The translations under genes were made by a program, and so were the position numbers. DNA of 25,524 nucleotides from an uncultured Actinomyces sp. (lineage in GTDB: Bacteria; Actinomycetota; Actinomycetes; Actinomycetales; Actinomycetaceae), in NCBI GenBank assembly GCA_938040725.1, contig CALHZX010000037.1, forward strand, positions 1 to 25,524, given 5' to 3'. Positions 7,416-15,078 of the stretch are shown piece by piece (within the stretch, counting starts at the first letter, position 1; each line of letters begins with the position of its first letter). The notes beneath the pieces were generated by a model that saw nothing but the letters and a program-made list of their open reading frames with translations, did no database searches and was not told where the DNA came from.

Positions 7416-8330
7416 CTACGGCAGGAAGGCGTTCGTCCAAGCTCCCGCCAGATCATCACCCGAGCTGCCCTCTTCGAGCCACCCGCCCTTTTCCATCCAT
7501 TCCATGTAGGAAGTCACAAGATCCTCTTGGATCTCGCCCCAACGTCCGGAGGGAGTGAACCAGGAGTCACGAATTGCCCGCAGCGAGGCACGCAGTACCT
7601 CGGGGCGCACGTGGCACATGGGCCACGTCATCGCTTCGACGGCGCTGTCCTCGTCGTCCATTGCCTCCCGGTAGCCGACACTCGCAGCGGCGAGGAACGT
7701 ACGGACGAATTCGGGATTACGTTCCAGGGTGTCCTCGCGCACCGACAGGAAGTAGGAGTGATGAGGTGCGACCCCTACCGAGTCGAATTCGAGGACGACC
7801 ACCTCATCAAGAGGAGTATTTCCTTGGAAGGGTTCCCACGCACGAACGTTCATAACGGCGTCGTAGATCCCCTGCTCGACGGAGCGAACATCGGGCTCCC
7901 AGTTGCCGGGGTCCGCAAAGCGAATCAGGGTGGGGTCTCCCCCGTCCGCGGCCACCGCCTCGCATACTTCGTGAATGAGGCGAGCAACAGGCGGAACGGC
8001 AACGGTCTTTCCTTCAAGGTCCGCGAAGCGCGAGATCCCAGTCGCGGGCGTTGTGATCACCGATCCGAGCTGACGCTGATTGAGCGTTGCAACGGCGACG
8101 AAAGGCACGCCGGCGGACCGCGACTGCAGAACGTGTCCCAGGCGCAGGGAGGCGACATCGTATTCGCCGCGCGCGAGCATCGCGGGCGCCCCTCCCCTAT
8201 CGTAACCGTCGGAGATCAGTTCGACTTCGAGACCCGCCCGCGCGAAGCCTCCGTTGCGCCTGGCCAGGAAGAGGCCGGCATGGTTGGGCCACGGGTGTAC
8301 GTATTCGAGCATTACTCGTGTGACTGGCAT
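7416..8330 (-). CDS. NMT1/THI5-family protein without signal peptide
   Basis: The 304-residue protein has the NMT1/THI5 (periplasmic-binding-protein-like) fold. Its N-terminus reads MLEYVHPWPNHAGLFLARRNGGF, shown here as PWPNHAGLF with the following GFARAGLEVEL. This matches the pyrimidine-binding motif of ThiY-type binding proteins, and the NPEFVRTFLAAASVGYREAM region matches the family C-lobe. There is no signal peptide or lipobox, and the longer upstream reading frame adds only charged residues. The ATG at 8328-8330 has AAGGA at 8336-8340 and overlaps the ATPase stop by 19 bases. The CCCFC iron motif of yeast THI5 is absent; HHSYF stands near that position. It may be a cytosolic pyrimidine-binding protein, a degenerate enzyme, or a binding protein that reaches the transporter by another route. 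Confidence 0.8.
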   Translation of the reverse strand: MPVTRVMLEYVHPWPNHAGLFLARRNGGFARAGLEVELISDGYDRGGAPAMLARGEYDVASLRLGHVLQSRSAGVPFVAVATLNQRQLGSVITTPATGISRFADLEGKTVAVPPVARLIHEVCEAVAADGGDPTLIRFADPGNWEPDVRSVEQGIYDAVMNVRAWEPFQGNTPLDEVVVLEFDSVGVAPHHSYFLSVREDTLERNPEFVRTFLAAASVGYREAMDDEDSAVEAMTWPMCHVRPEVLRASLRAIRDSWFTPSGRWGEIQEDLVTSYMEWMEKGGWLEEGSSGDDLAGAWTNAFLP

Positions 8331-9928
8331 GGTGTTCCTTCGTGTTCGGTGCGCGCGTGAGTGTTGGTAAGAGCGTCTTCCACGCGGGCGCACAGGGCGT
8401 GGAATCGCTCCAGTCGTCGGGTACCGCGCCCGCGAGGGTGCGGTAGATCAATCGGGATGATGTCTGTGATATGCCCGGGCCGCACGCTCATGACATGGAC
8501 GGTGTCGGCAAGTTGAACGGCTTCCCGGATGTCGTGGGTGACGATGATGGTTGTGCGCGATTCCTCGTCGAGAATGCCCGCGAGCCAGTCGCACACGTCT
8601 GCCCGAGTGAGGGCGTCGAGAGCTCCGAAGGGTTCATCAAGCAGGATCGCGCTGGCCGGGGTGAGCATCGTACGAGCGAAAGCAACACGGGCACGCATTC
8701 CTCCGGACAGCTCATCGGGCCGGTGGGAGGAAAATGAGCCGAGTGCCAGCCCCTCAAGGGCGGCTTGCGCCTGGGCGCGAGCGTCCCGTTTCAGGGCTCC
8801 CGCCAGGACGAGAGGCAGAGCCACGTTGTCTCGAACGCTGAGCCAGGGCACGAGCGAGTCCGATTGCGGCATAAGGGCGCAGGACATAGAAGTGTTCGGC
8901 TGCACGTGGTCGAGCGCATGGTCTGCCTGTTCGAGTCCAGCCGTAATACGGATGAGTGTGCTCTTGCCGCATCCGGAGGGACCGACGACGGCCGCTATCT
9001 TCCCCTCCGTTACCGCCAAGCTCGCACGCTCAAGCGCTCGCACGTCCCCCCTCGAGGAGCGGTAGGTTTTCGACACGTCAGCGATGTCGATGCGTCCGGG
9101 AACGACGCTCCGACTCCCCTTCATTCGCCTCCAGGGAGAGGGCAGGGAGCGACGGGATGTCACCGCCTCCGCAGCGGCAACGAGTGCGTAGAGCAGGAGT
9201 GTCATCAGCACGAGGACTCCGGCTCCGGCAAATACGAGGTCGGTGCGAAATGACGATTGCGCACTCAGGAGGAAGACGCCAAGTCCACGTTTGGCGCCCA
9301 TAAACTCGGCCGTGGCAGCAGATGCGAACGCGTAGGTAGCCGCGATGCGGATGCCCGAGAACAGGTGCGTGTGTGCCCATGGCAGCCGCGCATGGATGAG
9401 GATCCAGAGACGCGAGGCACCGGCGACAGCGAGTGGGTCGGTGAGGGAGGTTGGCACGCGCCCGAGACCGCGCAGCAAGGCAATAGCCACGGGGAAGGCG
9501 GTGAACACCGCAACGACCACAATTTTCGAGGCCATGGTGAAGCCCATCCAAATCACCATGAGGGGTGCGATCGCCACCAGGGGGATTGTCTGGGAGACAA
9601 CCAGGATTGGCATGGCGACATGGGAGACGCGGGGCCAGAGCGACGTGGTGAAAGCGATGATGACTCCCGTAGCGATTCCGACGAGCATGCCCGCGATCCC
9701 TTCGATACCCGTCGCCCACGCAGCCGCTCTGAGCGACGGCCAGCTGGCCGCTGCCGAGGTAACAATTGTGGTGGGAGCCGGCAGGATCCGCTCTGACAGG
9801 CCGGACCAGGCGTGGAGAATCTGCCACGCTGTCACGACCACGCCCAGGGAGGCGAGTGCCCAGGCTGAGCGCACGACATTGTCGCGCGTGCGCCCATCCT
9901 CCGAGCTTGGCCTACTCGAGGAGATCAT
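8312..9928 (-). CDS. ABC transporter permease-ATPase fusion, thiamine-precursor type
   Basis: One open frame of 538 residues joins two subunits that are usually separate. Residues about 20-255 are a BPD_transp_1 permease with about six membrane segments and an EAA-loop-like DPLAVAGASRLWILIHARLP at 164-183. Residues 275-500 are an ABC ATPase: Walker A GPSGCGKST at 316-324, Q-loop MPQSDS around 353, signature LSGGM at 407-411, Walker B AILLDEPF at 427-434, and H-loop THD at 464-466. Between them, Met269 (9122-9124) is preceded by GGAGG three bases away, so a free ATPase could also be made. The start at 9928 overlaps the lipoprotein stop by 17 bases. Substrate (pyrimidine moiety of thiamine) is inferred from the TPP riboswitch and the NMT1 partners. 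Confidence 0.88.
   Translation of the reverse strand: MISSSRPSSEDGRTRDNVVRSAWALASLGVVVTAWQILHAWSGLSERILPAPTTIVTSAAASWPSLRAAAWATGIEGIAGMLVGIATGVIIAFTTSLWPRVSHVAMPILVVSQTIPLVAIAPLMVIWMGFTMASKIVVVAVFTAFPVAIALLRGLGRVPTSLTDPLAVAGASRLWILIHARLPWAHTHLFSGIRIAATYAFASAATAEFMGAKRGLGVFLLSAQSSFRTDLVFAGAGVLVLMTLLLYALVAAAEAVTSRRSLPSPWRRMKGSRSVVPGRIDIADVSKTYRSSRGDVRALERASLAVTEGKIAAVVGPSGCGKSTLIRITAGLEQADHALDHVQPNTSMSCALMPQSDSLVPWLSVRDNVALPLVLAGALKRDARAQAQAALEGLALGSFSSHRPDELSGGMRARVAFARTMLTPASAILLDEPFGALDALTRADVCDWLAGILDEESRTTIIVTHDIREAVQLADTVHVMSVRPGHITDIIPIDLPHPRGRGTRRLERFHALCARVEDALTNTHARTEHEGTPCQSHE
9122..9132 (-). promoter_or_regulatory. Internal ribosome-binding site and ATG at the permease/ATPase junction
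   Basis: On the minus strand GGAGG (9128-9132) is followed by CGA and an in-frame ATG at 9122-9124, exactly in the linker between the permease and the ATPase. The spacing is short, but the match is better than the site at the start of the whole frame. Confidence 0.5.
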
Positions 9929-10940
9929 TGGTCACCATGTCTGCGCCTCGCAGGCCGGCGGATGCGGGCTTTCCGTTGGCGTCTTCGAGGAGGCCCTGTC
10001 CCTCCAGGTAGTCGATGTAGCGCTGCCAACGATCGACGTCACCGTGACCGACGCTGCCAGCTGAGTCCTTCCAGTACTGCGATGAGAGCAGCTCCTGGCT
10101 CCTGGTGGCCAATTCGCGATCGATGGCAGCGTCGGGATTGGCATTCAACAGTGCGTCTACGGCACCGGACGGATCGGAGATGGCATCCTTGTATCCGCGT
10201 TGGGTCGCCTGGATGAATCGCTTTGCCAGGTCGGAGTGGTCTCGCAGGTATGCGGGGGTTGTTACCAGACCGAGCTCGGCGGGCGTCGTCTCAACACCGT
10301 AGTCAGCGGGCATGAACCACTTGACGGGGGTTCCGGCGAGGTCCGCCTCGATCCCTTCCCACGTTGTCAGGCCTTCGGCATAGTCTGCCGTGCCGTTGTA
10401 GACGGCTGCGTAGGCGCTGGTTCCGAGCAGCGCGGTCTCCACGTTTCCTTGTCCGCCGTCGTTGCGGATCATAGTTTGTACCTTCGCCACGCCTTCGGCT
10501 GCGCCCCAGGTTGCAAAGAGTTTTCCGTCAAGGTCGGCGGGCCTCATGATGTCCGAGTTGTCTGCGCGCACTGCGATGCCCTGCGAGGACTCTTGCTGGA
10601 GGTTGAAGACCATGGTCATGTCGTCACCACGCGCTTTGCCGGCGATCACGGAGTAAGCCCCTTCGAAGGCGAAATCGGCCCCTCCTCCCAGGAGAACTGA
10701 CGCGGACCCCGCTTCGGAGTAGGGCAGGATCTCAACATCGATGCCCGCCTGCTCGTAGTATCCGCGGGCGATGGCCAGGTAGACGCCGGAATGGTTTGTG
10801 TTCGGTGTCCAGTCCAGGACGACACTCACTGTTTCCCGCGGATGCTCGCTCTGGGAGTTCGTTGCGGTGTCTGAGCAGGCCGCCACGGCGAGAGCGCAGG
10901 CGGGCAGCAGCATTGCAAGCCCCTTGATAGTTCGTTTCAT
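9912..10940 (-). CDS. NMT1/THI5-family substrate-binding lipoprotein (ThiY-like)
   Basis: The 342-residue exported solute-binding protein has a signal sequence of residues 1-21 with lipobox VAAC and Cys22 as the lipid anchor. The mature start contains VVLDWTPNTNHSGVYLA, the hallmark of ThiY-type binding proteins for hydroxymethylpyrimidine-like thiamine precursors, followed by GGGADFAFEGAYSVI. It would capture substrate outside the membrane and deliver it to the fused permease encoded next. The ATG at 10938-10940 has AAAGGA seven bases upstream. An alternative ATG at 10955 overlaps the kinase stop as ATGA and would add five residues. Exact ligand is inferred. Confidence 0.88.
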   Translation of the reverse strand: MKRTIKGLAMLLPACALAVAACSDTATNSQSEHPRETVSVVLDWTPNTNHSGVYLAIARGYYEQAGIDVEILPYSEAGSASVLLGGGADFAFEGAYSVIAGKARGDDMTMVFNLQQESSQGIAVRADNSDIMRPADLDGKLFATWGAAEGVAKVQTMIRNDGGQGNVETALLGTSAYAAVYNGTADYAEGLTTWEGIEADLAGTPVKWFMPADYGVETTPAELGLVTTPAYLRDHSDLAKRFIQATQRGYKDAISDPSGAVDALLNANPDAAIDRELATRSQELLSSQYWKDSAGSVGHGDVDRWQRYIDYLEGQGLLEDANGKPASAGLRGADMVTNDLLE

Positions 10941-10951
10941 TGTTTTTCCTT

Positions 10952-12070
10952 TCATTCGTGCATTACTGCGTCGTCGAGCCACGCCAGGTAGTCCTGCCCA
11001 GCCGGGCGTGTGAACCACCGAGTATGCTCGCCGAAGAAAATGTCAAGGCACCAAGTCGCGCCCGGGATGGATCGGGTCGCCCTGTACTGGTAGTCGATCC
11101 AGTTGAGGCCAGACTCCGCTTGGATCAGCGGCATCAAGGCAATGAGGCCGCGTCGTTCGAGAGGACTCAGGGGTCTGACGTCCTCGTAGCCTTCGATGAG
11201 GGCGAGGGTGATGTCTCGGTGGACTGCCTCTTCCTCGCCGTCGACGATCCGCGTCCACTCGAAGGCATTGCGCTCGATAATGAGCGCCAAGTCGTAGATG
11301 GAGGGATTGAGATCGGCCAGCCCAAAATCGATGAATTGTGAGGGGGCGAGGCCCTGCCAGAAGACGTTGGAGATGTGCAGGTCTCCGTGGGTCCACGACG
11401 TCGGTAGATCGCGGGCGATCGGGGCGTATGCGGCGGCGAACTTCAGATGCGGTTCCCACTGATCTTCGATACGTCTGCCCGTATCGTGTAGGAAGGCCGC
11501 AACCCCGGGTCGCTGCTCGATCCATTGGGCCAGGTCTCGGCGGGGATCGTCGGCGAAGAGGCGCATGCGTGACTGGTAGGCGCAGGGCGGGTTGTTGCGG
11601 GCTCGATAGTCCGCCGAGGCCAGGGCGAGTCGCGCGGTCATGGTGCCCAGGGCGTGCGCCTCCTCGAGGGTGCCCGGAATCGTCCACGTGGGATCATCAC
11701 GGTACCGGTCCTCACCGATTGCCCCTTCGCACACCTCCCACGTGCCCGTAGGTGTTTCCCAGACGGTATCGCCGTCCGCAAAGGGCAGAAAGGCTGGGGT
11801 AGGAAAACCCTTCGCGCGTACGTGGGCGACGAGGCCGTGGACAGCTCGCAGGTGATCGGGGGGTACGGTGCCAGGCCCATAACGCTTGATGAAAACCGTC
11901 GTATCGCCCGCATCTACGAGGATTCCCGCTGTCGTTGGGCGGTTCGAAACCTGCAGGGCGGTGCCTGCGATGGGGGTGGCGAGGCGGGCGAGTACCCGGG
12001 AGATTTCCTCGTCGGAGATGACGGGCCAGACCCTGGTCGTCACGTCGAGATGATTGTTATCGTCGCTCAC
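10952..12070 (-). CDS. APH-family kinase in thiamine-uptake operon
   Basis: The 372-residue protein has the aminoglycoside-phosphotransferase / choline-kinase fold. VFIKRY places the ATP lysine near residue 63, the catalytic loop is HGDLHISN at 228-235, and the metal-binding motif is IDFG at 247-250. It is the first gene behind the TPP riboswitch and overlaps the binding-protein region, so it probably phosphorylates thiamine or an imported pyrimidine precursor and traps it in the cell. The E. coli thiamine kinase ThiK has the same fold, which supports but does not prove this. The GTG at 12068-12070 is chosen because AAAGAG lies five bases upstream; another in-frame GTG is at 12094. No antibiotic-resistance role is suggested by the context. 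Confidence 0.8.
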   Translation of the reverse strand: MSDDNNHLDVTTRVWPVISDEEISRVLARLATPIAGTALQVSNRPTTAGILVDAGDTTVFIKRYGPGTVPPDHLRAVHGLVAHVRAKGFPTPAFLPFADGDTVWETPTGTWEVCEGAIGEDRYRDDPTWTIPGTLEEAHALGTMTARLALASADYRARNNPPCAYQSRMRLFADDPRRDLAQWIEQRPGVAAFLHDTGRRIEDQWEPHLKFAAAYAPIARDLPTSWTHGDLHISNVFWQGLAPSQFIDFGLADLNPSIYDLALIIERNAFEWTRIVDGEEEAVHRDITLALIEGYEDVRPLSPLERRGLIALMPLIQAESGLNWIDYQYRATRSIPGATWCLDIFFGEHTRWFTRPAGQDYLAWLDDAVMHE

Positions 12071-12072
12071 GT

Positions 12073-12100
12073 AGGCTCTTTCGCGTGCGCGCACGAGCCT
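12073..12100 (-). promoter_or_regulatory. Hairpin overlapping the kinase ribosome-binding site (candidate riboswitch expression platform)
   Basis: AGGCTC (12095-12100 read on the minus strand) can pair with GAGCCT (12073-12078), with a CGTGCGCGCACG palindrome between them. The 3' arm overlaps the AAAGAG site of the kinase start. Located 20 bases after the riboswitch, it could let TPP block translation. Confidence 0.45.
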
Positions 12101-12119
12101 TCGTGGAAGAAGTGTCTGC

Positions 12120-12204
12120 GTCCCTACGCCGGTATGACCCGGATCAGGTGTGTCGGTCGGAGGATCGCCTCCCTCTCAGCCCCTCACTTCTGGGGCTCCC
12201 GTGC
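12120..12204 (-). promoter_or_regulatory. TPP riboswitch (THI element)
   Basis: On the minus strand the conserved blocks appear in order: GGGGCTGAGAGGGAGGC, then CACCTGATCCGGGTC and ATACCGGCGTAGGGA. These are the CUGAGA and ACCUGAU...GCGUAGGGA cores of the thiamine-pyrophosphate aptamer. The element begins a few bases after the predicted transcription start and ends about 50 bases before the kinase start. It places the whole operon under thiamine control. Confidence 0.96.
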
Positions 12205-12214
12205 ATCGCGTCAC

Positions 12215-12243
12215 ACTCTACACCCCATCGGGTTCATTATCAA
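12215..12243 (-). promoter_or_regulatory. Promoter of the thiamine-uptake operon
   Basis: On the minus strand TTGATA (12238-12243) and TAGAGT (12215-12220) are separated by exactly 17 bases. The expected transcription start, near 12208, falls at the 5' edge of the TPP riboswitch. Confidence 0.7.
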
Positions 12244-12256
12244 ACGGATCACACAC

Positions 12257-12290
12257 ATGTGCCCGGCTGCGTCAACGCAGCCGGGCACAT
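12257..12290 (-). terminator. Hairpin downstream of rimP
   Basis: Perfect 15-bp arms (12257-12271 and 12276-12290) enclose a TCAA loop, 14 bases after the rimP stop. The stem is very GC-rich and is followed on the minus strand by GTGTGTG rather than a U-run. It separates rimP from the thiamine locus and from nusA. Confidence 0.7.
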
Positions 12291-12304
12291 CGCAGATCAC
12301 GGAG

Positions 12305-12775
12305 TTAGTTCCCCGTTCCAAAGTCGACGCGCGAACGCGCCTTCCTCATGTCCTGATACTCAATGGTAGTCGTTTCGCCGTCGACATCGATCGTTGCGCT
12401 GGTCTCGTTCGCGGCGACGACGCGTCCAGAGACGTAGCCGCCGGCTCGCAGCTTGATACGCACGAGGCGTCCGATCTGTCGCATCCAATGCCCGACCTTC
12501 GTGAGCTCGCGTTCAGCTCCCGGCGTGGAGACTTCGAGCAGGTATTCGCCGTCGATCGGGTCCGCAACGTCCAGGGCTTTCGAGACGGCGCGGGACACCT
12601 CAGCGAGGGTGTCCGAGTCAATTCCGTCGGCACCGATGGGCGCTTCGACGATGACCCGCAGGAGGGGCATCGCGTCGGAGCGTGAGCGGGTCACCGAGTC
12701 CAGTTCCAGTCCCGACTGTTCGACCACGGGAGCCAGCAGCTCCTCGAGCGGTCCCTCTGACGTGGACGATGCCAT
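12305..12775 (-). CDS. rimP: Ribosome maturation factor RimP
   Basis: The 156-residue factor is needed for 30S subunit assembly. It has the two-domain RimP layout: an N-terminal alpha/beta domain with LRVIVEAP and GIDSDTLAEVSRAVSKALD, the EYLLEVSTPGAERELT junction, and a C-terminal SH3-like domain ending KARSRVDFG. The ATG at 12773-12775 has only a modest upstream AGG. It is normally the first gene of the nusA operon, but here it is followed by a strong hairpin and the inserted thiamine locus. Its last 47 bases are repeated beside nusA. Confidence 0.95.
   Translation of the reverse strand: MASSTSEGPLEELLAPVVEQSGLELDSVTRSRSDAMPLLRVIVEAPIGADGIDSDTLAEVSRAVSKALDVADPIDGEYLLEVSTPGAERELTKVGHWMRQIGRLVRIKLRAGGYVSGRVVAANETSATIDVDGETTTIEYQDMRKARSRVDFGTGN
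12309..12355. repeat. 47-bp direct repeat, copy 2 (within the rimP 3' end)
   Basis: This copy matches 7206-7252 at 46 of 47 positions in the same orientation. It is part of the intact rimP coding sequence and marks the other edge of the 5.1-kb insert. Confidence 0.92.
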
Positions 12776-12846
12776 ATGCGCCTATCTTTCTCTCGCGTAC
12801 GCGGGTCAGTTCCCTATCCTACCCGGGGGTGTGGGATGATGCGGGT

Positions 12847-13851
12847 GTGCGTTTCGCAAAACTGACTTTGACCACACACCGCATCCCCGGCCTCGTCGCG
12901 ACTGGGGTGGCGGCCCTCGCGCTATCCGCGTGCTCGTCGTCTTCTCTGCCTGCCCTGACAGGATTCGCCGCTGTGCGCGACCAGGCCGCGCGCACGGAAG
13001 CTGCCGCTGCGGCTCGCGCGACCCAGCTCGCCGAGGTTGCGACGGATTGCGCGTCCTGTTCGTCCGCTCTGCGCGACGTGGCCTCATCCTCGCAGGCACG
13101 GCTCGAGGCGCTCGGCGGACTGTGGGATCCGTGGGGTGGGGTGACACCCGATGGTCAGTCCGCTCCGGCAGCCGTATCCGAGGCGCCCACCGACGTCTCG
13201 GCGTACGTGTCGTGGCTGGCGCGCACTGCCACGCGCGACCTCGAGATTGCCGCCAACCCGGACAAGACGTCCGCCGATGAAGCGCGCACACTCGGTGCCT
13301 CCGCGCTCGGGCGCTACGCGAGCGCGGTGAGTCTCGCCCATGTCTACGGTATCGATCTCGAGGCCGGCGACGACGCGGCGCTACTCATCAACGACCGCGT
13401 GAATGCGGCATCGCGTCAGGGCGTTCAGACCTGGGCGATCGACCTGTTCAATGAGTCCTCCATCTCCCCCACGTTCGTCCCTTCCGGCAAGGATCTGTCT
13501 TCTTCGGCGGAACTCTCACAGGCTGTCGCCACATGGGATTGCACCGCATCATCACTGCCGAAGGCCCAGGTGAGTGCGGGCACGCTGACCGACGCATACG
13601 CCGTGTCAGGCGAGCTCCTCGCGCGCGCCGACATCGCGCTACGCGCCGGCGCTGCCGACGCGCGCACTCCTCGCTGCACACTTGGTTTCCTCGATGCACC
13701 CTCCCTGGCATCAAACCTGCTCGCGGCGGACTCCGCCATGCTGGCCAGCGATTCCTCGGATGTACGTGCGGCCGGGGCCAGCGCCGCGTTGGCGGACATC
13801 CAGCAGTGGGCTCCTCGCACGCCGCTGCCAGCCCTCATCGGTACGCGCTGA
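12847..13851 (+). CDS. Putative lipoprotein, Ala/Ser-rich, divergent from rimP
   Basis: The 334-residue product is of unknown function. With the GTG at 12847 the N-terminus is a lipoprotein signal ending LALSAC, with the lipidated cysteine at residue 29. The mature part is helical and alanine-rich, with a CASCSSAL motif and two more cysteines, in WDCTASS and PRCTLGF, that could form disulfides outside the membrane. Start choice is uncertain because no good ribosome-binding site is visible and the frame stays open upstream into rimP. Ala-rich DUF4439-type proteins occur beside rimP in other actinobacteria, so this may be a relative; that is a weak inference. A strong hairpin follows at 13889. 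Confidence 0.7.
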   Translation: MRFAKLTLTTHRIPGLVATGVAALALSACSSSSLPALTGFAAVRDQAARTEAAAAARATQLAEVATDCASCSSALRDVASSSQARLEALGGLWDPWGGVTPDGQSAPAAVSEAPTDVSAYVSWLARTATRDLEIAANPDKTSADEARTLGASALGRYASAVSLAHVYGIDLEAGDDAALLINDRVNAASRQGVQTWAIDLFNESSISPTFVPSGKDLSSSAELSQAVATWDCTASSLPKAQVSAGTLTDAYAVSGELLARADIALRAGAADARTPRCTLGFLDAPSLASNLLAADSAMLASDSSDVRAAGASAALADIQQWAPRTPLPALIGTR

Positions 13852-13888
13852 CAGCGAGCACCTCGCCTCACGGGCGCTTTCATACAGA

Positions 13889-13928
13889 CACGAGGGCCGC
13901 TCCCCCATCCCGGGGAGCGGCCCTCGTG
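13889..13928. terminator. Bidirectional terminator between the lipoprotein gene and leuB
   Basis: Perfect 17-bp arms (13889-13905 and 13912-13928) enclose a six-base loop between two convergent genes. On the plus strand it is followed by TTTCGCG. The symmetry suits termination from both sides. Confidence 0.85.
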
Positions 13929-13941
13929 TTTCGCGTGAGTC

Positions 13942-14991
13942 TCAGACCCTAGCGGCGATGTCGTCGCCGATCTGAGAGGTCGAACGGACGAGCGGCGTTC
14001 CGGCCGCGGCCGCCTGCGCACGCGCTGCCATGTCGGCGTCGATCGCGGCACGCACGCGCGCGGCTTCCTCGGCGAATCCCATGAAGTCGAGCATCAGCGC
14101 GACCGAGGAGATGGTCGCGGTCGGATCGGCCTTGCCCTGTCCCGCGATGTCGGGGGCAGAGCCGTGCACGGGCTCGAACATGGAGGGGTACTCGCGCGAG
14201 GGGTTCAGGTTACCGGACGCGCTCAGGCCGATGCCGCCGGTGACGGCCCCAGCCTCGTCGGTGAGGATGTCGCCGAAAAGGTTGTCGGTGACGATGACGT
14301 CGAAGCGCGCGGGGTCGGTGACCATGTAGATGGTGGCAGCATCGATGTGGCAGTAATCGACGCGCACCTCGGGATACTCCTCCCCCACCTCGTCGACAAT
14401 GCGGCGCCACATATGTCCGGCGTTAACCAGGACGTTGTGCTTGTGGACGAGGGTGAGGTGCTTCTTGCGCGAGGCGGCCGCTTCGAAGGCGTAGCGCACG
14501 ACGCGCTCGACACCGTAGGCGGTGTTGATGCTGACCTCGGTTGCGATCTCGTGGGGGGTGCCGACGCGAACGGCGCCGCCGTTGCCGCAGTAGAGGCCCT
14601 CGGTGCCTTCGCGAACGACGACGAAGTCGATGTCGCCGGGGTTGGCCAGGGGGCTGGGAACACCCTCGTAGTACTTGGAGGGACGCAGGTTCACGTAGTG
14701 GTCGAGAGCGAAGCGCAGCTTGAGCAGCAGCCCGCGCTCGAGAACGCCGGAGGGGACGGAGGGGTCGCCGACCGCACCCAGGAGGATGACGTCGTGGCGC
14801 TTGATCGCCTCGAGGTCCTCGTCGGTCAGGGTGTCGCCGGTGGCGTGCCAGCGCTCGGCTCCCAGGTTGAAGTGGGTCGTGGAGTAGTCGACGCCCTTGT
14901 CCGCCAGGACACGGTCTAGAACTTTGAGGCCTTCGGGGACGATCTCCTTGCCGATGCCGTCGCCAGGGATTACTGCGATGTTCAGTGTCAT
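13942..14991 (-). CDS. leuB: 3-isopropylmalate dehydrogenase LeuB
   Basis: The 349-residue enzyme oxidatively decarboxylates 3-isopropylmalate in leucine synthesis, using NAD and a divalent metal. Visible signatures are VIPGDGIGKEI at the N-terminus, substrate arginines R93 and R103 (KLRFALDHYVNLRPSKYY), REGTEGLYCG at 127-136, K184 in LVHKHNVL, and metal-ligand aspartates D217, D241 and D245 in DNLFGDILTDEAG, with the family spacing. EPVHGSAPDIAGQGKADP is the cofactor-loop region. The ATG at 14989-14991 has GGAG two bases upstream; the longer open frame overlaps the sialidase gene. It lies downstream of the sialidase, behind an imperfect hairpin. Confidence 0.95.
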   Translation of the reverse strand: MTLNIAVIPGDGIGKEIVPEGLKVLDRVLADKGVDYSTTHFNLGAERWHATGDTLTDEDLEAIKRHDVILLGAVGDPSVPSGVLERGLLLKLRFALDHYVNLRPSKYYEGVPSPLANPGDIDFVVVREGTEGLYCGNGGAVRVGTPHEIATEVSINTAYGVERVVRYAFEAAASRKKHLTLVHKHNVLVNAGHMWRRIVDEVGEEYPEVRVDYCHIDAATIYMVTDPARFDVIVTDNLFGDILTDEAGAVTGGIGLSASGNLNPSREYPSMFEPVHGSAPDIAGQGKADPTATISSVALMLDFMGFAEEAARVRAAIDADMAARAQAAAAGTPLVRSTSQIGDDIAARV

Positions 14992-15078
14992 GGCTCCATC
15001 TTCCCCCGCCCGAGCGCCCCGCGGCGGAATCGTTCCACCACGTGGGCTGTTTTCGGGGTGACGTCTCACATAGACGAG

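Noticed and set aside
7202..7459. 85-codon minus-strand frame ending in the RimP C-terminus
   Set aside because: It runs through a terminator hairpin and overlaps the preceding gene; only the 3' end has meaning, as a rimP remnant.
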